The notes: generated from the letters alone by a model not told the origin. Positions 24,968 to 33,109 are shown, numbered from the stretch's first letter. The stretch: DNA of 41,768 nucleotides from an uncultured Clostridium sp. (GCA_947644195.1 CANRZB010000034.1:1-41768), one strand, 5' to 3'. Numbers and translations are program-made.

Positions 24968-25546
24968 TCACTGTCTCACAATCTTCTGCAATGCCAGAAT
25001 CAGCGGTACAGCAATCACACCGGCGGCCAAAATCTGTACTACATTCCCAGGGATGGATGCCGCTGGAGCCATCCAGTTTCCATAAATAATCCCCTCTGCC
25101 AGATAGTATCCTGCAATCTTTACCAGCAATGCTGCTAGAACACCAACTAACAGATATCCTTTGGAAGAATGTTTTTCCGTGATAAAACCAAAGATCCAAC
25201 CAATCATTCCACAAACCACAAAAGTAAATGGCGCCCAGGCTACCCAGCCACAAGTCAAATCAAAAAGCGCCATACCAACCGCACCGGACAACGCTGCTGA
25301 CTTTCTGCCATACAATGCTGCTGCCACAAACACAGGCACATTCCCCAGATGTACCAGGCCGCCGTTAGCAGCCAGAAATGGAATTCTAATATTAATATAT
25401 CCCGTAATAACATAGGTCAAAGCAATAAAAAGGGCAGTCATAACCATCCACTGGATCTCTGCATGATTTTTTACAATTCTCTGTTCATCATGTAAATTCT
25501 GTTGTTTTTCTGCCGGAGCAGACACCATTTGTTTCATCGTCTTCAT
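24968..25546 (-). CDS. ECF transporter substrate-binding (S) component
   Basis: This ~192-aa membrane protein has five or six hydrophobic segments after a hydrophilic N terminus of about 30 residues. NIRIPFLAANGGLVHLGNVPVFVAAALYG and GAVGMALFDLTCGW match S components of energy-coupling-factor vitamin transporters, which bind the vitamin while shared EcfAAT modules power uptake. The HLGN-P motif resembles those for pyridoxine- or hydroxymethylpyrimidine-type substrates. The downstream gene is a pyridoxal-phosphate enzyme, which fits a B6 vitamer but does not prove it. The start at 25546 is preferred, with GAGG 7 bp upstream. Confidence 0.85.
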   Translation of the reverse strand: MKTMKQMVSAPAEKQQNLHDEQRIVKNHAEIQWMVMTALFIALTYVITGYINIRIPFLAANGGLVHLGNVPVFVAAALYGRKSAALSGAVGMALFDLTCGWVAWAPFTFVVCGMIGWIFGFITEKHSSKGYLLVGVLAALLVKIAGYYLAEGIIYGNWMAPAASIPGNVVQILAAGVIAVPLILALQKIVRQ

Positions 25547-25597
25547 TGTCATACCTCTTTTCTATGTTTCTCTTATCAGTTCACAAACGACTATACA

Positions 25598-25631
25598 ACA
25601 AAACTGACAGTGATAACACTGCCAGTTTTGT
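25598..25631 (-). terminator. Hairpin terminator after lexA
   Basis: ACAAAACTGgCAGTG-TTAT-CACTGtCAGTTTTGT on the minus strand, 27 bp after the lexA stop. The T-run is modest in this direction and stronger on the plus strand, so it may be leaky or act in both directions. Confidence 0.6.
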
Positions 25632-25658
25632 AATTTTTTATGGTGCCAGTTTTCCGTC

Positions 25659-26276
25659 CTAATGATAGGATCGATATAACCCGGCAAGTTTTCCAAGAAT
25701 TTCAACCTGATCTACAATAATGGGATCCATAGAATCGTTCTCCGGTTGTAAGCGATAATGCCCATCCTCCTGATAAAAAGTTTTGACGGTAGCAGAATCT
25801 TCCACCAAAGCCACTACAATGTCTCCATTCCGCGCCGTATTCTGCTTCTTGACCAAAATCTGATCTCCGTCAAATATTCCGACATTAATCATACTCTCTC
25901 CACGAACTCGTAGCATAAACGCTTCCCCGGCCGGCATATTTTCCGGCAACAGTGGAAAGTATCCTTCTATATTCTGATCTGCAAAAATAGGTTCTCCGGC
26001 AGCAATCTCCCCAATCACCGGCACATTTACCACCTCACGGCGCGCCAGATTAAAATCATCATCCATAATTTCAATCGCGCGGGGTTTCGTCGGATCTCGA
26101 CGAATAAACCCATTTTTCTCTAATGTTTCCAAGTGTGAATGTACGGAAGATGTAGATTTTAAATGAACCGCCTCACAAATCTCCCGCACTGCTGGCGGAT
26201 AACCCTTGCGCATAATTTCAGATTTAATAAATTCTAAGATCTCCTGCTGTTTTGCTGAAATTCTTCCAGTAGCCAT
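25659..26276 (-). CDS. lexA: LexA repressor
   Basis: LexA represses SOS genes and cleaves itself when RecA is activated. The 205-aa product has the winged-helix N terminus with recognition region LKSTSSVHSHLETLEKNGF, the cleavage site Ala93-Gly94 in IGEIAAGEPI, and the S24-type protease residues Ser128 (RGESMI) and Lys165 (SATVKTFY). Length is normal. GGAGGGACATG gives a clear start. The promoter region contains a LexA-type box overlapping the -35, so the gene is probably self-repressed. Confidence 0.97.
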   Translation of the reverse strand: MATGRISAKQQEILEFIKSEIMRKGYPPAVREICEAVHLKSTSSVHSHLETLEKNGFIRRDPTKPRAIEIMDDDFNLARREVVNVPVIGEIAAGEPIFADQNIEGYFPLLPENMPAGEAFMLRVRGESMINVGIFDGDQILVKKQNTARNGDIVVALVEDSATVKTFYQEDGHYRLQPENDSMDPIIVDQVEILGKLAGLYRSYH

Positions 26277-26317
26277 CTCATGTCCCTCCTGTCCAGTACC
26301 GTATTTAATTTATTACC

Positions 26318-26357
26318 AGAATAACATACTCTCCCCCGGATGTCAAACAAATGTTCC
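26318..26357 (-). promoter_or_regulatory. lexA promoter with overlapping SOS-like box
   Basis: TTGACA (26346-26341) and TATTCT (26323-26318) are 17 bp apart. GGAACATTTGTTTG (26357-26344) overlaps the -35 and matches the Gram-positive SOS box core GAAC-N4-GTTC with one mismatch, as expected for autoregulation. Confidence 0.7.
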
Positions 26358-26409
26358 GAACAAATTTTCCATCCAAAGATTGAACAGGATCCGATCCCAA
26401 CGACTCGTT

Positions 26410-28422
26410 TTATTTCTTCTGATACCTCCCCACACGTTTTCCACTGTTGAAGTCATATGCTTCCAGGGAAATGGAAGACAAATCCACCAGATATACCGTG
26501 TCCTCAATATACAATCCCCGAATCATACCAAAACGATCTGACAGATTGTGTTTCATTTTACGGACAAACCCCCTCTCCTCATCATAAGAATACACAAAAT
26601 ACTGTAAATCATCCGTATACGTTTCCCAGCCGTCAAAACCAATGATATTCCTAGCTGGATCAATCAGGACCGATTTGTAATCATAGAGCGCAGAAGAATA
26701 GGAAATATCTTTCAATAATATTTTGTGTACCTCCCGGACATTCGTTGTATCCGAGATATCAAACATAGATAACTTCACTGCTTCCCTCTCGCCATCATTA
26801 CTGGTCTCCAAACCAATCCCAAAGAGCAGATGGTCATTGTAAAAATGCATGTATTCCGAAAATCCCGGTATCTTGAGTTTCCCCAAAATCTTAGGATTCT
26901 GTGGATCCGAGAAATCCACAGAAAACAAGGGATCTGTCTCCCGGTAGGTCACAAAGTAACCGATATCCCCCTGAAATCTGGCAGAATACACCCGTTCGTC
27001 CTTGGCAAGATGCTCGATGGAACCAATGATTTTCAGATCTTCATCCAATACATAGACAGCATTATCGTCCTTGCCTTTGTTATAACTAAGACTGCTGATC
27101 ACCCGAAGATTCCCCTGGTACTCATTGATAGCAAAGGTATCTCGAACCGATCCTTTGATTTGTTTCGTAGCTTTCCCTGAAAATTTCCCCTGCTGATAGG
27201 AAAATTTGGTAATCAGCGTTTTCGTCGTGACCTGTTTGTTTTTTTTCACAAACGAATGATCCATCCACTGATTCGTTGTAAAATAAATGCTTTCCTCCGT
27301 CATATGCAAATACTCTGAACTGGCCATGATGGAACGGCTGTCTGCAAACTGTTTCGTATCATCGAGATCAACTGAAGTAATCGTGGTAAAGAACGTTTCA
27401 TCGCAGCCACTGGGAATATAAATCTGCGAAGCAGCGATCGGTTTTTCGTTCACACAGGGGATCAGGCTCTCCTCCTCTTGCCGGTCATCTTGCTCGATAT
27501 CTTTTTCATAATACGCTCTGTTCCCCGATACGATATAGAGATATCCCTCCTGTAGCCTTGCCTGACTATATCCTCCTGTCTGTGTCAGCTTCCCGGTTTT
27601 TACCGGTTTTGTCCGATCCCGGATATCCAGAAACGTAATTACTGTAGAGAGCCCCTTGGGATGTTCGGTAGTGGAGAGCAAAATCAGCTGATCTCCCGCC
27701 AGAAAGAATTCTTTCGGCGAAATCTCATTCCCACAAGAATATTTTCCCGTCAGCTCCATCTTTCCGCCATCTGCCTTGATAATTTCCAGGAAACTCTTTC
27801 CATCTACTCTTTCCCGCAGCCGATAAATATATTCCCCGTCTGTGCAGACCTGGTCTGCCTCCAAAATCCCCTCCACAGAAACATTGGTTTCTGAATGGGA
27901 TTTTGAAGTAACGGCTTCCTCTTCTTTTTGAACTGCCGCTTCTTTGACACCATCAAAGGCATAATAATCGATGTCAACTGCCGCCTCCCCACTGACCATA
28001 TCTTCTGCTATATTTTCATACACTCTTGTATTCCGTTTTGCAATCTTTTTGATCGTGCGATATACTTCCTGATAATCCTCCGCATAGGTCAGTTTCTCCG
28101 GTTCTCCCGTTGTCTGAAGATCCGTTCCATGATCTGCGTTCCCCGTACCCTGATCTACGGTTCCACTGATTTTATGGTCTGACGTCGTTCTTCCCCCCCA
28201 TATCGTCCAAACTACACCACAACCGCATAACAGACATACCGACGCGGCAGCCACACACCAACGCCTGATCTGCTTTTTCCGATTTGCCAGCACTACCCCT
28301 CTCCTTTTTCGCAAATTCTTGCGTATGCTCTCCGGCTGTAAGCCTTCTGGTACTTCAAGCCCCTCTCCTGCCTTTCGAATCATTTCCTCCATCTCCTTTT
28401 CCCGCAAATCCTGGTTATTCAT
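26410..28422 (-). CDS. Membrane-anchored beta-propeller protein, probable anti-sigma/sensor
   Basis: The 670-aa protein has a cytoplasmic N terminus of about 49 residues (EMEEMIRKAGEGLEVPEGL, basic KNLRKRRG), one membrane segment at about 53-72, and a large outer region. That region contains repeated blade-like segments (for example YIYRLRERVDGKSFLEII, GYLYIVSGNRAYYEK, LHMTEESIYFTTNQW) and fits the clostridial secreted beta-propeller family (PF09826/COG4880 type). Its ATG lies inside the end of the ECF sigma gene (8-bp overlap), an arrangement typical of sigma/anti-sigma pairs. The short cytoplasmic domain could hold the sigma factor and the propeller could sense the envelope. That role is inferred; no known anti-sigma motif is evident. 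Confidence 0.82.
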   Translation of the reverse strand: MNNQDLREKEMEEMIRKAGEGLEVPEGLQPESIRKNLRKRRGVVLANRKKQIRRWCVAAASVCLLCGCGVVWTIWGGRTTSDHKISGTVDQGTGNADHGTDLQTTGEPEKLTYAEDYQEVYRTIKKIAKRNTRVYENIAEDMVSGEAAVDIDYYAFDGVKEAAVQKEEEAVTSKSHSETNVSVEGILEADQVCTDGEYIYRLRERVDGKSFLEIIKADGGKMELTGKYSCGNEISPKEFFLAGDQLILLSTTEHPKGLSTVITFLDIRDRTKPVKTGKLTQTGGYSQARLQEGYLYIVSGNRAYYEKDIEQDDRQEEESLIPCVNEKPIAASQIYIPSGCDETFFTTITSVDLDDTKQFADSRSIMASSEYLHMTEESIYFTTNQWMDHSFVKKNKQVTTKTLITKFSYQQGKFSGKATKQIKGSVRDTFAINEYQGNLRVISSLSYNKGKDDNAVYVLDEDLKIIGSIEHLAKDERVYSARFQGDIGYFVTYRETDPLFSVDFSDPQNPKILGKLKIPGFSEYMHFYNDHLLFGIGLETSNDGEREAVKLSMFDISDTTNVREVHKILLKDISYSSALYDYKSVLIDPARNIIGFDGWETYTDDLQYFVYSYDEERGFVRKMKHNLSDRFGMIRGLYIEDTVYLVDLSSISLEAYDFNSGKRVGRYQKK

Positions 28423-28948
28423 ACTCTACCTCCAATCCACTCTCCAGATACTTTCGCATCTTCTGCAAAGCCCTCCTATACTTCGACCGGATCGTACTCG
28501 GCTTTCTCTTTAGACAAGAGGCGATCTCTTCCCCCCGGTATCCGGCAAAGATAAAACCATTGACAATCAAACGTTCCTCCTCATCCAGAACCGTAAATGC
28601 CGCCTCCAGATCTCTCTTTTCCTCTGCCTGAATCATAGGATCTGAGGACCCGTAAACTTCCAGTCCAGACGCCTCCTGTTCCCGAAGATAGGATTTTCGC
28701 TTTCTCCGACACTGATTTGCCAGGATCGTAAAAATCCAATGACGAAACTTTTCTGCATCACGCAGTTTCCCAATGGTCTCATACGCACAAGTTACCGTTT
28801 CGCTCACAGCATCTTCTGCATCCGCACGGTTCCGCAACATATAACATGCATAGGCATACATATCCTGATATACCGTTTCGTACAAAGTAACGAAAGCATC
28901 CGTATCTCCCTTTTTTACCCGTTTCACTAGACTTTGTATCTCTTCCAT
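28415..28948 (-). CDS. ECF-type RNA polymerase sigma factor
   Basis: The ~177-aa product has sigma region 2 (DAFVTLYETVYQDMYAYACYMLRNRADAEDAVSET, FRHWIFTILANQCRRKRK) and region 4 (LDEEERLIVNGFIFAGYRGEEIA, then the helix-turn-helix CLKRKPSTIRSKYRRALQKMRKYL). It lacks regions 1 and 3, as ECF factors do. The start at 28948 (MEEIQS) follows AAAGGAACGGT; a frame extension of 11 codons has no better site. It overlaps the beta-propeller gene. Upstream is a motif that could be its own target promoter, so it may be auto-regulated. Confidence 0.92.
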   Translation of the reverse strand: MEEIQSLVKRVKKGDTDAFVTLYETVYQDMYAYACYMLRNRADAEDAVSETVTCAYETIGKLRDAEKFRHWIFTILANQCRRKRKSYLREQEASGLEVYGSSDPMIQAEEKRDLEAAFTVLDEEERLIVNGFIFAGYRGEEIASCLKRKPSTIRSKYRRALQKMRKYLESGLEVEYE

Positions 28949-28980
28949 ACCGTTCCTTTCTTGCATGATAACTGCTTTCA

Positions 28981-29014
28981 TAGATATGTGTCCCTTAATC
29001 TGAAAAATGTTGCA
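28981..29014 (-). promoter_or_regulatory. Candidate ECF sigma autopromoter
   Basis: Minus strand TGCAACATTTTT (29014-29003) followed, about 13 bp later, by ACATATCTA (28989-28981). The -35 resembles ECF-type (T)GCAAC/GAAAC promoters with a T-run. No sigma-A promoter is evident between the rsfS terminator and the sigma gene. The assignment is by resemblance. Confidence 0.45.
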
Positions 29015-29072
29015 TAGAATTTAAATTTATTTGTCCCCTTCCCTAACATCCCTGCATGATCCTGAACAACAG

Positions 29073-29109
29073 AAAAAGCCAAATACTCCACACTAGTGAA
29101 ATATTTGGC
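29073..29109 (-). terminator. Intrinsic terminator of rsfS
   Basis: Minus strand GCCAAATATTTCAC-TAGT-GTGGAGTATTTGGC, a 14-bp stem with two G-U pairs and a four-base loop, followed by TTTTT. It lies 22 bp after the rsfS stop. Confidence 0.88.
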
Positions 29110-29130
29110 CTTCCCTTCCACAATGGCAGA

Positions 29131-29487
29131 CTATCCCTGCAGTTGCGCCGGATCAATGACTTTACCATCTGACCAGATCCGTTCCAGGTCATAGAACAAC
29201 CGATCTTCCATATCAAAAATATGCACAACGACATCGCCATAATCCATCAGCACCCAGCTGCTATTTCTCGTTCCCTCAATCCGCTTTACCTGATACCCCT
29301 GTTCCTGCATTTTTTCCTCTACATTGTTGATCAATGCCTGAACCTGCGGAGTACTGCCTGCGCTGGCAATAATAAAGTAATCCGTCATAATGGAAACCTC
29401 CGAAATCTGAATCACCTTAATATCCGCCCCTTTTTTCTCATCCAATGCAGCATATGCTGTCGCTGCCATTTTTTCCTGTTCTGTCAT
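29131..29487 (-). CDS. rsfS: Ribosome silencing factor
   Basis: RsfS binds ribosomal protein uL14 and blocks subunit joining under poor conditions. The ~118-aa product fits the family: AYAALDEKKGADIKVIQIS, MTDYFIIASAGSTPQVQALINNVEEKM, EGTRNSSWVLMDYGDVVVHIF, ending in RFYDLERIW-type residues (RLFYDLERIWSDGKVI). The start at 29487 (MTEQEKM) is chosen because GGGGGAACT precedes it and because the family begins here. The frame stays open upstream to GTG 29631, through a 36-bp tandem repeat, which would add 48 repetitive residues; I regard that part as leader. A typical Lachnospiraceae cluster has yqeK and rsfS close together; here two sugar/solute genes separate them. Confidence 0.93.
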   Translation of the reverse strand: MTEQEKMAATAYAALDEKKGADIKVIQISEVSIMTDYFIIASAGSTPQVQALINNVEEKMQEQGYQVKRIEGTRNSSWVLMDYGDVVVHIFDMEDRLFYDLERIWSDGKVIDPAQLQG

Positions 29488-29507
29488 AGTTCCCCCATTC
29501 TGAAACG

Positions 29508-29615
29508 TTACCTGAAACACTTCTGTTTCTTTACCCTTTAACCTTACCTGAAACACTTTTGTTTCTTTACCATCTGACCTTACCTGAAACACTTTTGTTT
29601 CTTTACCATCTGACC
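29508..29615 (-). repeat. Three 36-bp tandem repeats in the rsfS leader
   Basis: Units start at 29508, 29544 and 29580. The plus-strand unit begins TTACCTGAAACACTT and continues TGTTTCTTTACC. Units 2 and 3 are identical; unit 1 has several changes. A partial fourth TTACC follows. Since 36 is a multiple of three, the upstream frame stays open through all copies, reading KETKVFQVRSDG repeatedly. It is probably a variable-number repeat in the 5' leader. Confidence 0.9.
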
Positions 29616-29655
29616 TTACCAAAATCCTCACGATCTTACCATCTATGATGGTCTG

Positions 29656-30372
29656 CTAAAATAGCGCTGTTACTACCACAACCGCCAGAATTCCACCGAT
29701 ACTGCTGCCAATCAGATTCACGGATAACTGATAGCTCCAATCTACTTTTTCACCGTTTTTCTTAGGTATCGGCAAAAGCGCAAACCAGATACTGCTGAAT
29801 ACAGAACGCATAGCGTTCATGCTAAATCCTGTGCTATTCAGCGTCAAGGCTAAGATCAGCACACCGGCAAACCCGATCACTCCGATCTGTAGCGCAGCCG
29901 AATCACCCGAGCAGGCATGGATTGCCCCCAGCACCAAAAACAGAAACAAAAAAGTAGCGAGAATCTCCTGGATAAAGTTCAACACCAGATTCTTCTCTAC
30001 CGGATAGGCGGAAAAAATTCCCCGCTTCGGCATATCCGTAGACGCCTGGAAAGAATCCCAGAAAAAGATCATGCAGAGCAATACAGCTGCCCCTGCTGCC
30101 AAAAATTCCATCAACAGATACAATCCCGCCTGGGTAAACGAAAGATTCCCCAAAATCAGATTACCAAAAACAACGCCGGGATATAGATAAGCGGGCCCTC
30201 CCAAGATCACTGCCATGGCCAATCCAAATCCAACGGCAAGGCTCCATGCCACTGCCAGCTCAATGTAATTCAACGTGCCTACCAATGTTTTTTTCAGAGA
30301 AATGTTACACATATAAGCGTAACCTCCCAACAAAAAAATCAAACTTCCCACAAATTCTGATACGTAAACCAT
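29656..30372 (-). CDS. Divergent aquaporin/MIP-family membrane protein
   Basis: The 238-aa product has six hydrophobic segments and a layout like aquaglyceroporins: FVGSLIFLLGGYAYM at the start, a GGPAYLYPGVVFGNLILG loop after segment 2, and NSTGFSMNAMRSVFSSIWFALLPI after segment 5. In normal channels these two loops carry Asn-Pro-Ala. Here the first reads YPG and the second MNAMR (Asn-Ala), so both pore motifs are altered. The protein may be a transporter with a different selectivity, or non-channel. The start at 30372 (MVYVSEF) follows AGGAGGGAAAAT. The gene follows fructokinase by 34 bp and is probably in its operon, hinting at a sugar or polyol link. Family assignment is moderate. Confidence 0.65.
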   Translation of the reverse strand: MVYVSEFVGSLIFLLGGYAYMCNISLKKTLVGTLNYIELAVAWSLAVGFGLAMAVILGGPAYLYPGVVFGNLILGNLSFTQAGLYLLMEFLAAGAAVLLCMIFFWDSFQASTDMPKRGIFSAYPVEKNLVLNFIQEILATFLFLFLVLGAIHACSGDSAALQIGVIGFAGVLILALTLNSTGFSMNAMRSVFSSIWFALLPIPKKNGEKVDWSYQLSVNLIGSSIGGILAVVVVTALF

Positions 30373-30406
30373 ATTTTCCCTCCTCATTTGTAAATTATCT
30401 GCTACA

Positions 30407-31381
30407 TTAATCCAAGTGTGCTGACCTTTTGATCAATTGCTCCACTTCATCCTTTGCAGGCATCACTTTTAACGCTCCCTTTTTGGTGGTAATCAGGGAT
30501 GCCGCTGCGTTGGCAAACTCTAACATGCCATACAATTTCTGTTCATCCATGTCTCCAAGTCCGTATTCCAGAACTCCGTTTAATATACATGCCATAAAAG
30601 TATCCCCGGCTCCCGTGGTTTCCATCGTACCTGAATTCAAAAATGGTGCACATTCCATACGCTTCCCATAGTAGTACGCTTTACTTCCTGCTTTTCCCAT
30701 GGTGGCGCAGATAAACGGCGTATGGTAAGTATTCTGAATTTGTGCCACGCCCTGATCAATATCCGTCGTTCCCGTAAAAAACGCAATCTCATCATCCGAT
30801 ATCTTCAATACATCACACTGGCTGATCCCATAGGCTATCTTTTCTTTCGCCAGATCCAGGCTGTCCCACAATGGCGGTCGCAAATTGGGGTCAAAAGAAA
30901 TTACCGCACCCGCTTCTTTTGCCGCCCGAACTGCCATTTTGGTCGTTTCCTCAATCCCAGAAGCCGTCATGGATAAGCTGCCAAAATGAAAAATTCGGGT
31001 ATGCTGTAACAAACTCAAATCCACTTCCTCTGACCGGAGCATCATATCGGCACCGGGATTCCGGTAAAAGGAAAAATTACGGTCTCCATCCGCTGCCGTG
31101 TGCACAAACGCCAGGGTCGTAGCCACATTTTGATCCGTCAACAAATTCCCGGTGTGAATCCCCTGCTCTGCAACCACCTGACGCAGCATTTCTCCAAAAG
31201 AATCTTCACCTACCTTACCGATAAATGCGGTCTGCCTGCCCAACTTCTGTAACATCGCCAAAACGTTACAAGGCGCTCCCCCCGGATTCGCCTCAAACAT
31301 TGGATTTTCCTGCGTACTAATTCCATTTTCCGTAAAATCCACCAAAAGCTCCCCCAATGCCACTACATCAAATTGCTTCAA
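30407..31381 (-). CDS. Fructokinase/PfkB-family sugar kinase
   Basis: The 324-aa product is a ribokinase-fold (PfkB) kinase: DVVALGELLVDFTENG at the N terminus, the first signature in NPGGAPCNVLAMLQKLG, the substrate/ATP region ISFDPNLRPPLWDS, and the second signature METTGAGDTFMACILNGVLEYG with the catalytic Asp. It is closest in feel to fructokinases that make fructose-6-phosphate. The start is TTG at 31381 (LKQFDVV), because GGGAGGTGA lies 4 bp upstream and the family begins here; the longer frame has no site. It sits between yqeK and rsfS, which is unusual, and precedes the aquaporin-like gene. Confidence 0.9.
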   Translation of the reverse strand: MKQFDVVALGELLVDFTENGISTQENPMFEANPGGAPCNVLAMLQKLGRQTAFIGKVGEDSFGEMLRQVVAEQGIHTGNLLTDQNVATTLAFVHTAADGDRNFSFYRNPGADMMLRSEEVDLSLLQHTRIFHFGSLSMTASGIEETTKMAVRAAKEAGAVISFDPNLRPPLWDSLDLAKEKIAYGISQCDVLKISDDEIAFFTGTTDIDQGVAQIQNTYHTPFICATMGKAGSKAYYYGKRMECAPFLNSGTMETTGAGDTFMACILNGVLEYGLGDMDEQKLYGMLEFANAAASLITTKKGALKVMPAKDEVEQLIKRSAHLD

Positions 31382-31447
31382 ATAAATCACCTCCCTCACT
31401 ATTACGATCACCGGGTAAAACACAAGTTTCCCAGCGTATTCTCGATT

Positions 31448-32050
31448 CTATACTCCTTCCCCCCCTCGCTTTGCTGCATAATATCGGTATGCTTCCTGCG
31501 TCTTTGGATCAAATGTTTTTTTGCCCGTCTTTTTGGATTGTTCTTCCAAATAGGAAACCGTATTCTTCAAGGTCAAAAATACCGCTCCTTCCAGATCATG
31601 AAAAGCAGTTCTGCGCACCTGATCCAATCCCGGTATCATTTTTCGGTGGGGTTCGATGTAATCCGCCAGAAAGACAATCTGCTCCAATGTAGTCATTTCT
31701 TCTTTGCCTGTCGTATGCCAACGGATCGCCGATAGAACCTCGGAATCCCTGATCCCGTATTTATGCTCTGCCAGATACGCTCCCAGCTTGGCATGCAAGA
31801 GCATAGGATTCTTTTTCTCACTGGAAGAGATTGGAATCTCATGTTTCTGGCATTTTTTCAACATCTTCTCCGCCGTCATATATTTTGCACAGTCATGCAA
31901 AACTCCAGCCGTCCCTGCCTGCACCATACTGACACCATGGCACATCGCCAATGCTTCCGCAGTATAACGAACCCCTACCACATGGCGAAATAGCTTTGCC
32001 GAAATTTTTTCCTGTAACATCTCCTGAATCTCTTCGATTTCTTCCTGCAA
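31448..32050 (-). CDS. yqeK: HD-domain phosphohydrolase YqeK (probable diadenosine tetraphosphatase)
   Basis: The 200-aa protein has the HD-domain residues in order: FRHVVGVRYTAEALA (His), GVLHDCAKYM (His-Asp), LLHAKLGAYLAE (His), IRWHTTG (His) and FLADYIEP (Asp). YqeK enzymes split Ap4A symmetrically. The start is TTG at 32050, with GGGAGG 8 bp upstream, and the first ATG inside lacks spacing for a site. It lies 22 bp after nadD and belongs to the yhbY-nadD-yqeK transcript. Confidence 0.92.
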   Translation of the reverse strand: MQEEIEEIQEMLQEKISAKLFRHVVGVRYTAEALAMCHGVSMVQAGTAGVLHDCAKYMTAEKMLKKCQKHEIPISSSEKKNPMLLHAKLGAYLAEHKYGIRDSEVLSAIRWHTTGKEEMTTLEQIVFLADYIEPHRKMIPGLDQVRRTAFHDLEGAVFLTLKNTVSYLEEQSKKTGKKTFDPKTQEAYRYYAAKRGGEGV

Positions 32051-32072
32051 CTAGCTCCCTCCCTTCCACTCT

Positions 32073-32681
32073 CTATGGTTCTAAATATAACGAATGATCT
32101 CTGATATAACGCTCCACTCCATACGGCACCATGTCCTCCAGTGCTTTTCCCTTTCGTACTCTGTCGCGGATCTCACTAGAACTGATATCCAGACGCGACA
32201 TCTCCACAATCTGGATCCTTGCCCCATATTGCTCTCTCAACGCATCTATTTTCTGCGCAATCTGTTCTTGCGCCATCCCATAACGACTAACCGCAAGGAT
32301 TTCAGCCCGCCTCATAATTTCCTCGGGATGATACCAGTCCTCCAACTGAAACAGGGAATCCCCTCCCAGAATAAAACTATACGTATTCTCTGGATGCTCT
32401 TCCTGCAAATTACGTAACGTATCTGCGGTATAAGTCATCCCCTCCCGCTGCAGTTCATAATCCGAATAGATGAACTGGGGAATATCCTCGATCGCAAGTC
32501 TTACCATCGCTGCACGATGCTCCTCTGATGTAATGTTCCGGTCCCGTTTATGCGGCGGTTTTCTCGAAGGCATAAACAATACAAGATCCAGTCCCGCCTG
32601 CCGATATGCATCCTCTGCCATCTGAAGATGCCCCATATGCACCGGGTCAAAAGTCCCTCCCAGAATACCAATCCTTGCCAT
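32073..32681 (-). CDS. nadD: Nicotinate-nucleotide adenylyltransferase
   Basis: NadD adenylates nicotinate mononucleotide in NAD synthesis. The 202-aa product has the nucleotidyltransferase motif GILGGTFDPVHMGHL at residues 5-19, the KPPHKR substrate loop, ILGGDSLFQLEDWY, and the C-terminal LDISSSEIRDRVRKG (ISSTxIR motif). Its ATG shares one base with the TGA of yhbY (TGATG), so the two are coupled. Confidence 0.96.
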   Translation of the reverse strand: MARIGILGGTFDPVHMGHLQMAEDAYRQAGLDLVLFMPSRKPPHKRDRNITSEEHRAAMVRLAIEDIPQFIYSDYELQREGMTYTADTLRNLQEEHPENTYSFILGGDSLFQLEDWYHPEEIMRRAEILAVSRYGMAQEQIAQKIDALREQYGARIQIVEMSRLDISSSEIRDRVRKGKALEDMVPYGVERYIRDHSLYLEP

Positions 32682-33109
32682 CAGCGATCACTCCATTTCA
32701 AGCGTTTTCCTGTTGTCTGGCGTTTCTTCCGGGAAGCAGACCGCTTTGTGTCCGATGCTTTGCCCATTCTTCCACCAGGGCTCTTCGCAGTATTCTTGCC
32801 CGTTTCTCTCTTCTTCTGTGAAGCTCGTTTTCTCTTTTCCTCCAATGCATAGTTCTGTTTATATAGGACAATCTTTTTTCCGATTACCTGCACGACCTCC
32901 GATCCGGTGCGCTCTGACAATACGGTTGCAATCTCCCTCGGATCATCCAGACAGTTCTTTAGTACACTGACCTTAATTAACTCCCTCGCCTTTAAAGCAT
33001 CCCGAATTGCATTGACTACTTCCGGGGTCAGACTGGATTTCCCAATCTGAAAAATACTGTCTAACTGCATTGCCTGCGTCTTTAAGGCCGCTCTTTGTTT
33101 ACTTGTCAT
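32681..33109 (-). CDS. yhbY: YhbY-family RNA-binding protein with long basic tail
   Basis: The ~142-aa product has a CRM-type YhbY domain in its first 95 residues: MTSKQRAALKTQAMQLDSIFQIGKSSLTPEV, then ALKARELIKVSVLKNC and EVVQVIGKKIVLYK (the GKK..LY motif). YhbY binds pre-50S ribosomes. An Arg/Lys/Ser-rich tail of about 45 residues (for example GKNTAKSPGGRMGKASDTKR) follows, longer than in the usual 97-aa protein. The start at 33109 is chosen because AGGAG lies 6 bp upstream; the longer frame extends into the promoter. It is the first gene of the yhbY-nadD-yqeK group. Confidence 0.92.
   Translation of the reverse strand: MTSKQRAALKTQAMQLDSIFQIGKSSLTPEVVNAIRDALKARELIKVSVLKNCLDDPREIATVLSERTGSEVVQVIGKKIVLYKQNYALEEKRKRASQKKRETGKNTAKSPGGRMGKASDTKRSASRKKRQTTGKRLKWSDR

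Noticed and set aside
29508-29615. 36-bp repeats as a CRISPR array
   Set aside because: The units are directly adjacent with no unique spacers, and no cas gene is present.
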